Shown here: positions 1-5,375 of the stretch, piece by piece
How the letters are laid out: each line of letters begins with the position of its first letter
Numbering within the stretch: position 1 is the stretch's first letter
Origin: Planctomycetota bacterium
GTDB taxonomy: Bacteria > Planctomycetota > Phycisphaerae > UBA1845
Assembly: GCA_022566435.1 (NCBI GenBank)
Contig: JADFIX010000263.1
Coordinates: forward strand, 1-6,281
Direction of reading: 5' to 3'
Length of the DNA stretch: 6,281 bases
Made by a program: the position numbers and the translations under genes
The notes under the pieces: model-generated
The model's input: the letters and a program-made list of their open reading frames with translations, nothing else
Told to the model about the DNA's origin: nothing
The model's database searches: none

Positions 1-449
1 CCAACAAGGATAGCCACATCGGTCTGGGCATCCGCCATGTCCTTAACCAACGCTGGCCTGTGACCTTTGAAAGCGGCAATGAGATCATCTGCCATTTTCT
101 CGTCCGAGACCGTGTAAACCCTCGATCGAGGCTTCTTAATGTCCTCGGCGTACTTCGACGATAACAGATACGACAGGATATCGTGCTTCAGATGGAATTC
201 GCGTACGTATTGCCGATCCGCCTCACTTAGTCGATCGATTTGCACGAGGTAGACCTTTCCCTCCTTATTCAACGTGATCGAGTCAGCGCCAACCGCGACC
301 AGAGCTGCACGAATCTGTCGGCCTTTCGCGTCGGTCCAAACCCTGACGTTCTCGCTCTCAACGTCTCCCAACGCGTTGGGCGCCGTAGCGTTGATGGCCA
401 CGATAACTGCGCCTATCAGAACGGCCTCTGCCATGCGTATTGTTACCAT
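1..449 (-). CDS. Secreted SHD1-domain protein, C-terminus beyond left edge
   Basis: This minus-strand frame is open from an ATG at 449 to the window edge, giving 149 codons plus two bases. Residues about 8-22 form a hydrophobic stretch (VLIGAVIVAINATA) after a short polar start, so the protein is probably exported or lipid-anchored. Residues about 35-83 match the SHD1 pattern: an RVWTDAKGR start, alternating strands (AALVAVGADSITL), a GKV turn and the closing LSEADRQYVREF. SHD1 is named after a yeast SLA1 peptide-binding domain, and planctomycetes carry many secreted copies whose role is mostly unknown. The rest (HLKHDILSYLL onward) is helical and not recognised. The start is supported by AGAGGA seven bases upstream and by an in-frame stop a few codons further up. 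A second ATG at 434 is less likely. The domain call is fairly sure; the function is not known. Confidence 0.8.
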   Translation of the reverse strand, partial: MVTIRMAEAVLIGAVIVAINATAPNALGDVESENVRVWTDAKGRQIRAALVAVGADSITLNKEGKVYLVQIDRLSEADRQYVREFHLKHDILSYLLSSKYAEDIKKPRSRVYTVSDEKMADDLIAAFKGHRPALVKDMADAQTDVAILV

Positions 450-495
450 TTCACTGTCCTCTTGAATCGCTCAGCGGTATGACCAACTCCCTCTA

Positions 496-573
496 TCATA
501 AGGCCGTTGGAGTCGCCACGCCATACAGAGGGTTACCTGAATAGTCGATGCCGATATGGAGGTCAAAGGTCAT
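496..573 (-). pseudogene. Possible gene-start remnant (MTFDLHIGIDYSG...)
   Basis: A 25-codon open frame starts with ATG at 573 and reads MTFDLHIGIDYSG, then NPLYGVATPTAL, then stops. The beginning resembles the start of longer bacterial proteins whose first strand reads GIDYSG, followed in those I remember by a TPTS-like segment. That comparison is from memory only. The frame is far too short for such a protein and no other frame continues it. It lies between the cold-shock terminator and the SHD1 gene, whose promoter must be in or near it. It may be the 5' stump of a lost gene, or chance. Confidence 0.3.
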
Positions 574-599
574 TCGTGCCTGGCTACTGGCCAATACGC

Positions 600-629
600 A
601 AGAAGCCGACGAAATCTCGTCGGCTTCTT
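600..629 (-). terminator. Hairpin terminator of the cold-shock gene
   Basis: A perfect 13-bp inverted repeat (AAGAAGCCGACGA / TCGTCGGCTTCTT) encloses a four-base loop. It starts 22 bases past the stop of the cold-shock gene. The arms are A-rich on one side and T-rich on the other, so the minus-strand transcript ends in CUUCUU, a weak U-tract. The plus strand ends in CUUCUUU, so it may also stop transcription from the other side. Confidence 0.7.
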
Positions 630-651
630 TGATTCTGAGTTGTTTCAGAGT

Positions 652-849
652 TCAGACCAGCTTGACATTTTCAGCACACGGGCCTTTCGGTCCGCGTGCT
701 TCGGTGAACGACACTCGTTCGCCTTCTTGGAGGTCGTCGTAGCTCACCCCTTCGAGGCTGGAATTGTGGAAGAACAAATCTTTGTCCGCTCCAGTGTCGA
801 TAAATCCGAAGCCCTTGTCCGTCAGTTTCTTAATCGTACCTTCAGCCAT
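652..849 (-). CDS. Cold-shock protein, CspA family
   Basis: The 65-residue product is a single cold-shock domain, the usual size for the family. These are small cytoplasmic five-stranded OB-fold proteins that bind single-stranded RNA and DNA and melt RNA structure. The RNP1 motif is KGFGFI (residues 12-17) and the RNP2-like motif is LFFHNSS (25-31). The ending EARGPKGPCAENVKLV matches the family's GPqAenV close. The start at 849 (MAEGTIKKL) is chosen because it aligns with the family and has GAGGAAG nine bases upstream; a longer frame from 897 would add 16 residues not expected in the family. A hairpin terminator follows. A TACAAT -10-like hexamer at 934-929 lacks a clear -35, so the promoter is uncertain. 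Many csp paralogues exist, so no letter is assigned. Confidence 0.95.
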   Translation of the reverse strand: MAEGTIKKLTDKGFGFIDTGADKDLFFHNSSLEGVSYDDLQEGERVSFTEARGPKGPCAENVKLV

Positions 850-970
850 TTCGTCCAACTTCCTCAAAAGATTTCTCTGAGGTGTTGCCCGAAACAAACG
901 TGCTCAGGCCATTCCACCACAAGCGACGATTGTATGGGGCGGATTGATTACTTCATAGGGCAGCGGGTTT

Positions 971-1008
971 GGTGAGAGAACAGTGTGTTCTCCCTGTCTA
1001 CCTTCACC
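971..1008. promoter_or_regulatory. Spaced palindrome, candidate operator
   Basis: GAGAACA and TGTTCTC form a perfect 7-bp inverted repeat around GTG at 976-992. GGTGA (971-975) and TCACC (1004-1008) add an outer, unevenly spaced pair. The site sits between two divergent genes, about 127 bases from the cold-shock start and 154 from the unknown gene's start. A symmetric 17-bp site like this suits a dimeric repressor. No regulator gene is in the window, and a transcript hairpin is also possible. Confidence 0.4.
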
Positions 1009-1133
1009 AGTCGGACAACGAACAGTAAGGGCGGTACTGTGTGGCATGACGCACCAAAAGCGTGATCGGTTGTATGGCTGCAAGACGGCCATGGTTGTTT
1101 CGGCGTGCGAGATGGCAGCAGGCGACAGGAGCG

Positions 1134-1139
1134 TATGAT
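1134..1139 (+). promoter_or_regulatory. Candidate -10 hexamer (TATGAT)
   Basis: TATGAT differs from TATAAT at one position and ends six bases before the ATG at 1146. If it is a -10 element, transcription would begin at or next to that ATG, giving a leaderless message. No convincing -35 hexamer lies 16-18 bases upstream. Confidence 0.3.
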
Positions 1140-1145
1140 CAAGAC

Positions 1146-1550
1146 ATGACATTACCCGACCCCGAACGAGTCGATCCCAGAGAATTGCATCCCGGCCCAA
1201 TCCGCCACGAATCGTTGCCGCCAAAACTGCTTGAACATGTTCGGGCGGTCTACGATGTCATCGGCCCTTACGTCAGCAATTCATTGGAGCAGTTCGAGAT
1301 CGGGTTCATGCGGGATGCGAATCCCGCCGGTGAGGTCGCCATTTGGTGCAACATCACCGCCGCTTGGATCACCTACCATGAGCAGCATCTCGGCGATGAA
1401 CTGTTGCCAGACGAAGACGAGGAGAAGCTGATCGCTGCTTTGATATCCATCTCCACCGGTGTCGAAGACTCAACGGTTCTTGGTGTGCCGGAAGGGATCG
1501 GTCGGAAATTGCTGGCGTGCTACGATGCCCTGGGTGAGGAACTGGAGTGA
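1146..1550 (+). CDS. Conserved-looking protein of unknown function, paired with a GNAT
   Basis: The 134-residue soluble product is not recognised. It has a polar, proline-rich start (MTLPDPERVDPRELHPGP) and then regular amphipathic segments with the look of a helical domain. A striking part reads WCNITAAWITYHEQHLGDEL (about residues 77-96), followed by an acidic loop (PDEDEEK) and another helix. There is no signal peptide or membrane segment. The frame is open upstream to an ATG at 1062, but those 28 residues look non-coding. AGGAG at 1127-1131 is 14 bases before the chosen ATG, longer than ideal; a leaderless start from TATGAT is an alternative. The stop overlaps the GTG start of the acetyltransferase (GTGA), so the two are almost certainly translated together. 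A role linked to that enzyme is inference only. Confidence 0.7.
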   Translation: MTLPDPERVDPRELHPGPIRHESLPPKLLEHVRAVYDVIGPYVSNSLEQFEIGFMRDANPAGEVAIWCNITAAWITYHEQHLGDELLPDEDEEKLIAALISISTGVEDSTVLGVPEGIGRKLLACYDALGEELE

Positions 1551-2011
1551 TAAAGCCGCTTCATTTGATTGAAATTGGCAAAGACGGAATCCCAGCAGTA
1601 GAGGTTGCGCTGACCGACATGACACGCTCGGCCTGCGAAGCAACGGGCGGTTTGTATCAGCGGGTCGGCTTTCGACGACCGTGGATTGGATACTTGGCCG
1701 AGCAAGACGGTCAGTTGATTGGCATGTGCGGCTTTAAGTCGCCTCCGCAAAATGGTCGAGTCGAAATCGCATACGGTACAACTCCCGGCAATGAGGGCCG
1801 GGGGATTGCGACACAGATGGCTCGGCAACTTGTACAAATGGCACGAGAAACGGAATTGGGCATCACGGTTGTGGCCCAGACTCTGCCAGAAGAAGGCGCT
1901 TCTACTGCGATCCTGCGGAAACTTGGATTCGTGCTGACTGGAACCGTTCACCACCCTGAAGATGGCGACGTTTGGGAATGGTGCCTAACGAAGACGGACG
2001 AAGCCGAGTGA
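1547..2011 (+). CDS. GNAT-family N-acetyltransferase (RimJ/RimL-like)
   Basis: The 154-residue product has the GNAT layout. Enzymes of this family move the acetyl group of acetyl-CoA to an amine on a small molecule, antibiotic, polyamine or protein N-terminus. The middle strands read WIGYLAEQDGQLIGMCGF (about 46-63). Motif A reads IAYGTTPGNEGRGIAT (about 74-89), where the NEGRGIAT loop corresponds to the pyrophosphate-binding R/Q-x-x-G-x-G/A. The C-terminal motif is TAILRKLGFVLTGTVHHPEDGDVWEW, typical of RimJ/RimL-like members. The start is GTG at 1547 inside the upstream gene's stop, so translation is coupled. The substrate cannot be told from sequence. Coupling to an unknown protein leaves open that the two form a modification pair. 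Confidence 0.9.
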   Translation: MIKPLHLIEIGKDGIPAVEVALTDMTRSACEATGGLYQRVGFRRPWIGYLAEQDGQLIGMCGFKSPPQNGRVEIAYGTTPGNEGRGIATQMARQLVQMARETELGITVVAQTLPEEGASTAILRKLGFVLTGTVHHPEDGDVWEWCLTKTDEAE

Positions 2012-2018
2012 TAGCAAT

Positions 2019-2107
2019 CTGCGGTAGAATTGGATGCAGCTTGTCTATTACCAACAAACAGTTGGTTCCGTTTGACGCCATGCACTTACGAGTGGTCGCT
2101 ACCGCAG
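2019..2107. terminator. Structured convergent spacer, likely bidirectional terminator
   Basis: A perfect 9-bp inverted repeat (CTGCGGTAG at 2019-2027, CTACCGCAG at 2099-2107) brackets the gap between the GNAT stop (2011) and the stop of the opposing H1-like gene (2120). Inside it is a 6-bp hairpin ACCAAC-AAACA-GTTGGT (2050-2066). A shorter CAC/GTG pair lies near 2082-2093. No long T-tract follows, so it is not a textbook intrinsic terminator. It could be a 3' stabilising structure or a small structured RNA. Confidence 0.4.
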
Positions 2108-2119
2108 CCGCACACGGCT

Positions 2120-2539
2120 CTAGGGCTTCGCCCGGCCCATGATGTCTTTCTCAGCAGCGAGCCAAAACTCAACGCCATTGCTGATGGGCCGACCGGCTTC
2201 CTCCCACTTCTGGTGCGCAAGATTCCTGATCGCTTCTTCCCGCTCCACAGCGCTCTGCACCTTTCGGCTAGATCGTTTCGCCACGATCTTGCCTGTCGCT
2301 CGTTTCGCCGAAGCCAGTTTTGTTTTCTTCTTTGCCTTCGGTTTGGATATCTTCGCTTTCGCTGGGGCCTTGCTCGTAGGTTTCGCCGACGACGCCGAAG
2401 CCTTTTCCTTTGTCTTCGCCTTCGCTTTCTTCGTGGCGGTGGCTTTCGTCTTCTTGGTCGTTGACTTGGTGGCCTTCTTCTTCGGCTTCGCAGGTTTTGA
2501 TTTCGATTGCTTGCCGGTTTTGGTTTTCTTCTTGGGCAT
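2120..2539 (-). CDS. Histone-H1-like lysine-rich protein with C-terminal DUF2934 domain
   Basis: Residues 1 to about 95 are almost wholly Lys, Ala, Thr, Ser and Pro, with repeated KK, AKAK and KPAK patterns like histone H1 tails and bacterial Hc1-type proteins. Such tails are disordered and bind DNA or RNA by charge. Residues about 99-135 (REEAIRNLAHQKWEEAGRP...VEFWLAAEKDIMG) match DUF2934, whose usual pattern is IR-x-x-A-x-x-x-W-E-x-x-G-R-P-x-x-x-x-x-E-F/H-W-L-x-A-E. DUF2934 has no established function; it often sits at the end of basic proteins. The protein probably acts on the nucleoid or on RNA. The start has GGAA seven bases upstream. The gene begins four bases after the stop of the zinc-ribbon-like gene, so the two are likely cotranscribed. 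Repetitive Lys/Ala codons make the region prone to slippage. Confidence 0.85.
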   Translation of the reverse strand: MPKKKTKTGKQSKSKPAKPKKKATKSTTKKTKATATKKAKAKTKEKASASSAKPTSKAPAKAKISKPKAKKKTKLASAKRATGKIVAKRSSRKVQSAVEREEAIRNLAHQKWEEAGRPISNGVEFWLAAEKDIMGRAKP

Positions 2540-2543
2540 CTTG

Positions 2544-2729
2544 CTATTCCGTGTTGTTAGTCAGGCTGATCCGTATTCTGGCGGCTGTTTCGGCAATTGT
2601 GTAGGACCGAGCGCCGCAAGCTACAAAGGAACTTTCTCGGTAGCAGTTCCCGTCGTGTTCATCGTGCTCAGGCGGCGTGTCGCTCTCGGCGTGTTGACTA
2701 CCACAAGTCACACAGATGTAGTTGGGCAT
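2544..2729 (-). CDS. Small CxxC (zinc-ribbon-like) protein, possibly degenerate
   Basis: The 61-residue product starts MPNYICVTCGSQHAESDTPP. That start resembles the N-terminal half-ribbon of bacterial proteins beginning MPxYICVTCGxQxA, in which a second knuckle (CPICEDER) follows the PP. Here that second CxxC is missing and the sequence reads EHDEHDGNCYRES; only single cysteines remain at 29 and 38. It may be a cut-down, divergent or decayed copy, and neither other frame restores the knuckle. The start at 2729 is chosen because of the family start and a strong GGAGGAAG just upstream. An alternative ATG at 2756 overlaps the M28 stop (ATGA) and would add MSQRGGRSA. It sits between the M28 and H1-like genes with the spacing of an operon. 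Confidence 0.6.
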   Translation of the reverse strand: MPNYICVTCGSQHAESDTPPEHDEHDGNCYRESSFVACGARSYTIAETAARIRISLTNNTE

Positions 2730-2752
2730 GGCGCTTCTTCCTCCACGCTGAC

Positions 2753-3748
2753 TCATGCAATTTTGACCAACGCCCTAATGACGCTTTCCAGGCCACGGAC
2801 GACACGAGCCGTCCTTTCAAAGTCGATCTTATCCACTGTGTCTTCCGGCGTGTGATAGTACGGATAACGAAAGGGGGCAGTGTCGGTGACCATCAATGCG
2901 GGGTAGCCCTCTTGCCAGAAGGGCCAATGGTCAGAGCGACCAATGTCCGACATCACATTTGGCATCGCTCCAGCCTGGGATGGAAACTGCTCGTTCTGGC
3001 GAAATGCTCTCACAACTTGACGTACCAATTGGCCGTAGCGAGTGTTGCCTACGAAGGCGATGAAATCTCCTGTTGATGGATAAAGTAAACCGAGCGGCGG
3101 TGGATATTTCTGACTACCCGGCTGGTCGCTGTAAAAGCCGATTGTTTCCAGGCTCAGCATTGCCGTCACTTTTTCTCCCCGCTTCCGGCAGCGGCGGGCA
3201 TATACCCAAGAACCCATTTGTTCCGTGTGGGCATACGGTTCTTCCTCATTGACGAACGCCACAAAACGAAGTGTTCGGCCATTTTTGGAATCCGAGAAAG
3301 TGCGGGCAAGGCTAAGCACTGCCGCCACTCCACTACCATTGTCATTTGCTGCCGGGCAGTTCTCCACCGAGTCGTAGTGCGCTCCGATTATCACAATCTC
3401 ATCCGGCATGGTTGCGCCTGGTATTTCAACTTCCAGATTAACACAGGTCGTGCCATCCACGTCGTACTCTTGACGTTGGACCGTGTAACCAGCGTCGGTA
3501 AATTCGGCTGCGATGAACTCAGCCGTCTGAGCCAATTCACGAGGATGATAGCGCACATTTCTTTCGCCAATTTCGTCGGCCAGGACTGTAACATGACGGC
3601 GAAGTTCAGACTCCAGTTCCAAGAGCCGATCATCTGCCGGTGGTAGCGGACACCGATGAGTCTTGCCCGGCATTCGGACCAAGTTCCATCCTGCGGAAAT
3701 GCAATCAGGGACGAGCCGCCACTTACTGCTTGCTTGCTTTGCGGCCAT
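2753..3748 (-). CDS. M28-family zinc metallopeptidase (aminopeptidase-like)
   Basis: The 331-residue protein has the full set of M28 di-zinc motifs: GAHYDS (His124), AANDNGSG (bridging Asp136), FVNEEEP (Glu168/169, catalytic base and ligand), SLETIGFYSD (Glu201) and HTPEDT (His299). M28 enzymes remove N-terminal amino acids or split small peptides. An N-terminal part (about 40-100) with a helical NVRYHPRELAQTAEFIAAEF stretch is normal for the family. No signal peptide is seen, so it is probably cytoplasmic. The start at 3748 is chosen because GGAAG lies seven bases upstream; a longer frame from 3859 would run through a strong hairpin and add 37 residues with no family look. It is the first gene of a likely operon with the CxxC and H1-like genes. 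The peptide substrate is unknown. Confidence 0.9.
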   Translation of the reverse strand: MAAKQASSKWRLVPDCISAGWNLVRMPGKTHRCPLPPADDRLLELESELRRHVTVLADEIGERNVRYHPRELAQTAEFIAAEFTDAGYTVQRQEYDVDGTTCVNLEVEIPGATMPDEIVIIGAHYDSVENCPAANDNGSGVAAVLSLARTFSDSKNGRTLRFVAFVNEEEPYAHTEQMGSWVYARRCRKRGEKVTAMLSLETIGFYSDQPGSQKYPPPLGLLYPSTGDFIAFVGNTRYGQLVRQVVRAFRQNEQFPSQAGAMPNVMSDIGRSDHWPFWQEGYPALMVTDTAPFRYPYYHTPEDTVDKIDFERTARVVRGLESVIRALVKIA

Positions 3749-3806
3749 ATTCAATCTTCCATGCCTTCGCCCTGTTTCATCAGCGCTGAAAGAATTGATG
3801 CCTGCT

Positions 3807-3836
3807 GTTGGAAACGCTGAAATGAGCGTTGCCAAC
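3807..3836. repeat. 12-bp hairpin upstream of the M28 gene
   Basis: GTTGG-A-AACGCT and AGCGTT-G-CCAAC pair with one A/G mismatch around a six-base loop (GAAATG). A 10-bp perfect palindrome, TCAGCGCTGA, lies at 3780-3789. Both are in the 5' region of the M28 gene, 27 bases past the stop of an apparent coding remnant. The hairpin may end upstream transcription, though no T-tract follows, or act as a leader structure or protein-binding site. Confidence 0.5.
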
Positions 3837-3862
3837 TGACTTCGTTCACTGGCAAACAATCA

Positions 3863-3976
3863 TCATCCCCCAAAGATCATATCCAAAATCGGCCCGATGC
3901 TCGTCCCCAGGTCGCTGCTCTCGTCGGCGACAATTGGTGCGACAGTACCGATGTAGCGACAAACGGCAGTCCACCG
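3863..3976 (-). pseudogene. Start-less coding remnant (...TSIGPILDMIFGG)
   Basis: In this minus-strand frame a stop (TAG at 3979-3977) is followed by 37 sense codons with protein-like character: YIGTVAPIVADESSDL, then GTSIGPILDMIFGG, then TGA. There is no ATG, GTG or TTG suitable as an early start. The composition and the tidy glycine-rich end suggest the tail of a broken gene. I do not recognise the family, and with only 38 codons chance is possible. Confidence 0.25.
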
Positions 3977-4023
3977 CTAAAGCACAAGTTTCAGAATGTG
4001 TTTGCGATGACGCTCGCCGGAGC

Positions 4024-4932
4024 TTACCCATTGCCGCCTTTAATCGCATCACGGGCATCGGCCAGCTTCCTGAACGCCTCCCGTGGGTTTGCATAACCCA
4101 GCGCCGACATAGGCATCTCGTTGAGCTTGAAGCCAACATCAAAGGGCGACAATTCTTCCTCGATCAGCCACATTTTCGCATGGTAAATCATGTCGTTCAT
4201 TGATCCCGTAACAGAGCGATTCAGTGCCTTGGCGAAGCTGACCGTTCCGCTGGTCATGGCGTCTTCGATTCCCCAGTTGGTCAGCGTCCGCCAAGCCGAG
4301 TCGGCTGTGTCGCGGACCATCAGGACGTTGCTCCCATCCGGCATGGTTTTCACGCCGGCGCGGATCTCGAAGTTGTGATCGGCGTCCCAGCCGATGAATC
4401 CTTCGGTGTTCTTGGCAGCCAGGGTCAGGTTGCCGGTCAGCAAATCGAGCCGATGCACGTCGTGCAGTTGAGGGTCCCGGTTGTTCAGCGCCACCAGGAT
4501 TTCGTTGGGGAACTTGGGATCGACGGCGATGACGCGGGCCTGCACGTCGTCGAAGGGGGTCAGGTCGCGCGTCTTATTGGTCTTGGGGTTGACGCTGTAG
4601 AGTCGCCAGTTTTCGTCGCCGCCCTTGTCTTGGCCGTAGAGAATCTGGTCGTTGTTCTGGGCCCAGAAGAACCAGCGGATGCCGCGCCCGCGGTCCTGGG
4701 TGACGACGCGATCGTCGTTCTTGCCCACGGTGCGCACCCAGACGTTGAGCACGTCGTGATCGGGGGCGATGTAGGCCAGCCGCTGCCCGTCGGGGGAGAT
4801 CTTGGGGCTGACCTTGTCGGGGTTGCCGAAGAGGACTTCCCGCGGGATCAGCGGAGGCAATTCCGCCTGCACGCCGGCCGCCTGCCACAGCATCGCCGCC
4901 AGCGCAACACCAAACACCATTCGTCGTTTCAT
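4024..4932 (-). CDS. Truncated S9 prolyl-oligopeptidase propeller fused to an unrelated tail
   Basis: Residues 1-23 are a signal peptide (MKRR, then a hydrophobic core, then VQA). Residues about 24-230 match the start of secreted S9 (DPP4/acyl-peptide-hydrolase-like) peptidases: LPPLIPREVLFGNPDKVSPK, ISPDGQRLAYIAPD, blades with VWVRTVGKNDDRVVT and DENWRLYSVN. Family members run to roughly 600-700 residues, with a C-terminal alpha/beta-hydrolase holding Ser-Asp-His. Here that domain and later blades are absent. After about residue 233 the sequence changes to KALNRSVTGSMNDMIYHAK and FKLNEMPMSALGYANPREAF, which resembles small standalone bacterial proteins with an NRSxxGSMND motif whose family name I cannot give. 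GC drops at the same place. AAGGAG lies seven bases before the ATG, so it may be expressed, but it cannot be an S9 peptidase. A pseudogene or misassembly is possible. Confidence 0.75.
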   Translation of the reverse strand: MKRRMVFGVALAAMLWQAAGVQAELPPLIPREVLFGNPDKVSPKISPDGQRLAYIAPDHDVLNVWVRTVGKNDDRVVTQDRGRGIRWFFWAQNNDQILYGQDKGGDENWRLYSVNPKTNKTRDLTPFDDVQARVIAVDPKFPNEILVALNNRDPQLHDVHRLDLLTGNLTLAAKNTEGFIGWDADHNFEIRAGVKTMPDGSNVLMVRDTADSAWRTLTNWGIEDAMTSGTVSFAKALNRSVTGSMNDMIYHAKMWLIEEELSPFDVGFKLNEMPMSALGYANPREAFRKLADARDAIKGGNG

Positions 4933-5375
4933 GGCTCTACTCCTTCACTGAGTTGAATTGGGACATTCGTTTCGCATGCTCTGTTATATAGAGCGGCCCG
5001 ACTTTGCATCCGTGACTGCGCGAGATCGGCGCCGTCGCCTGTGGGTCGGGTTCGTTTTTGGTGCGGGCATCGCGGTCCCGGGGATCCGCCTTTGCCGTAC
5101 GGGCCGATCACCGATCCTTCTTTGTGTGTCTCCGCGCGGGCATCATACGCCTCGCCGCTCGACGGGGGAATGACCGTCCCGCTTTTTTCTCCCGTTTTTT
5201 CCTTCCTCCCCGCCCCATTGAGCGCCGTGTCGAATCGAGGCTTTTCTTTTCGCGTCGGGTTTGTTCACGAGCCCCCAAGGGTCTTCTTAAATCGGCCTTG
5301 ACACCTCGTTTTGTTTGGTGTATGTTAGGTATAACCACGGCGGGTTTTCATCCGACATCAGCTTCAGGTGCCTCC
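4933..5375. other. Divergent intergenic region with T-rich tracts
   Basis: This gap of more than 440 bases separates the divergent S9-like and M20-like genes. Open frames in it are Arg/Pro/Lys-rich shadows without domain patterns. On the minus side a TATATAAC run at 4990-4983 is a possible -10 for the S9-like gene, without a -35. T-rich runs occur at 5182-5208, after a weak 5-bp GACGG/CCGTC stem. The right end holds the promoter at 5298-5326. No RNA gene is seen. Confidence 0.6.
5298..5326 (+). promoter_or_regulatory. Near-consensus sigma-70-type promoter
   Basis: TTGACA at 5298-5303 is a perfect -35 hexamer. It is followed, after exactly 17 bases, by TATGTT at 5321-5326, which matches TATAAT at four of six positions. 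The predicted start near 5333 leaves a leader of about 43 bases before the ATG at 5376. It probably came with the first part of the downstream chimeric gene. No LexA-type operator was identified. Confidence 0.6.

Larger units (their letters stand above)
850..1145. other. Divergent intergenic region, no convincing gene
   Basis: This gap of nearly 300 bases lies between the divergent cold-shock gene and the unknown/GNAT pair, so it should hold both promoters. Open frames crossing it have no domain-like pattern. It holds the palindrome at 976-992, a TACAAT hexamer (934-929, minus), AGGAG at 1127-1131 and TATGAT at 1134-1139 (plus). No tRNA-like T-arm or acceptor stem was found. Confidence 0.6.

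Noticed and set aside
904..1224. Minus-strand open frame of 106 codons across the divergent gap
   Set aside because: It overlaps the start of the better supported unknown gene, has no ribosome-binding site of note and reads as low-complexity mixed sequence without a domain pattern.
2019..2107. Integron attC recombination site
   Set aside because: The repeat arms do not carry the RYYYAAC/GTTRRRY core pair, and no correctly spaced pair was noticed in the other gene gaps I scanned. No integrase is present.
2139..2855. Long plus-strand open frame rich in Phe, Ala and Val that looks like a membrane protein
   Set aside because: It is the antisense of the Lys/Ala-rich H1-like gene: AAG and GCC codons read backwards as CTT and GGC and give false hydrophobic runs.
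3749..3859. 37-residue N-terminal extension of the M28 peptidase
   Set aside because: A good ribosome-binding site precedes the ATG at 3748, and the extension would translate a strong hairpin and has no signal-peptide or domain character.
4375..4956. Plus-strand open frame of 193 codons opposite the S9 propeller
   Set aside because: The minus strand has a signal peptide, a ribosome-binding site and propeller motifs; the plus frame is a shadow rich in Val, Gly and Asp.
5074..5087. CCCGGGGATCC, as in common cloning-vector polylinkers
   Set aside because: The match is limited to adjoining SmaI/BamHI-type sites; the flanking bases do not continue as a polylinker, and in GC-rich DNA this can occur by chance.
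5161..5187. Intrinsic terminator (GACGG/CCGTC stem before a T-run)
   Set aside because: The stem is only five base pairs, four bases separate it from the T-run, and no plus-strand gene lies upstream to be terminated.
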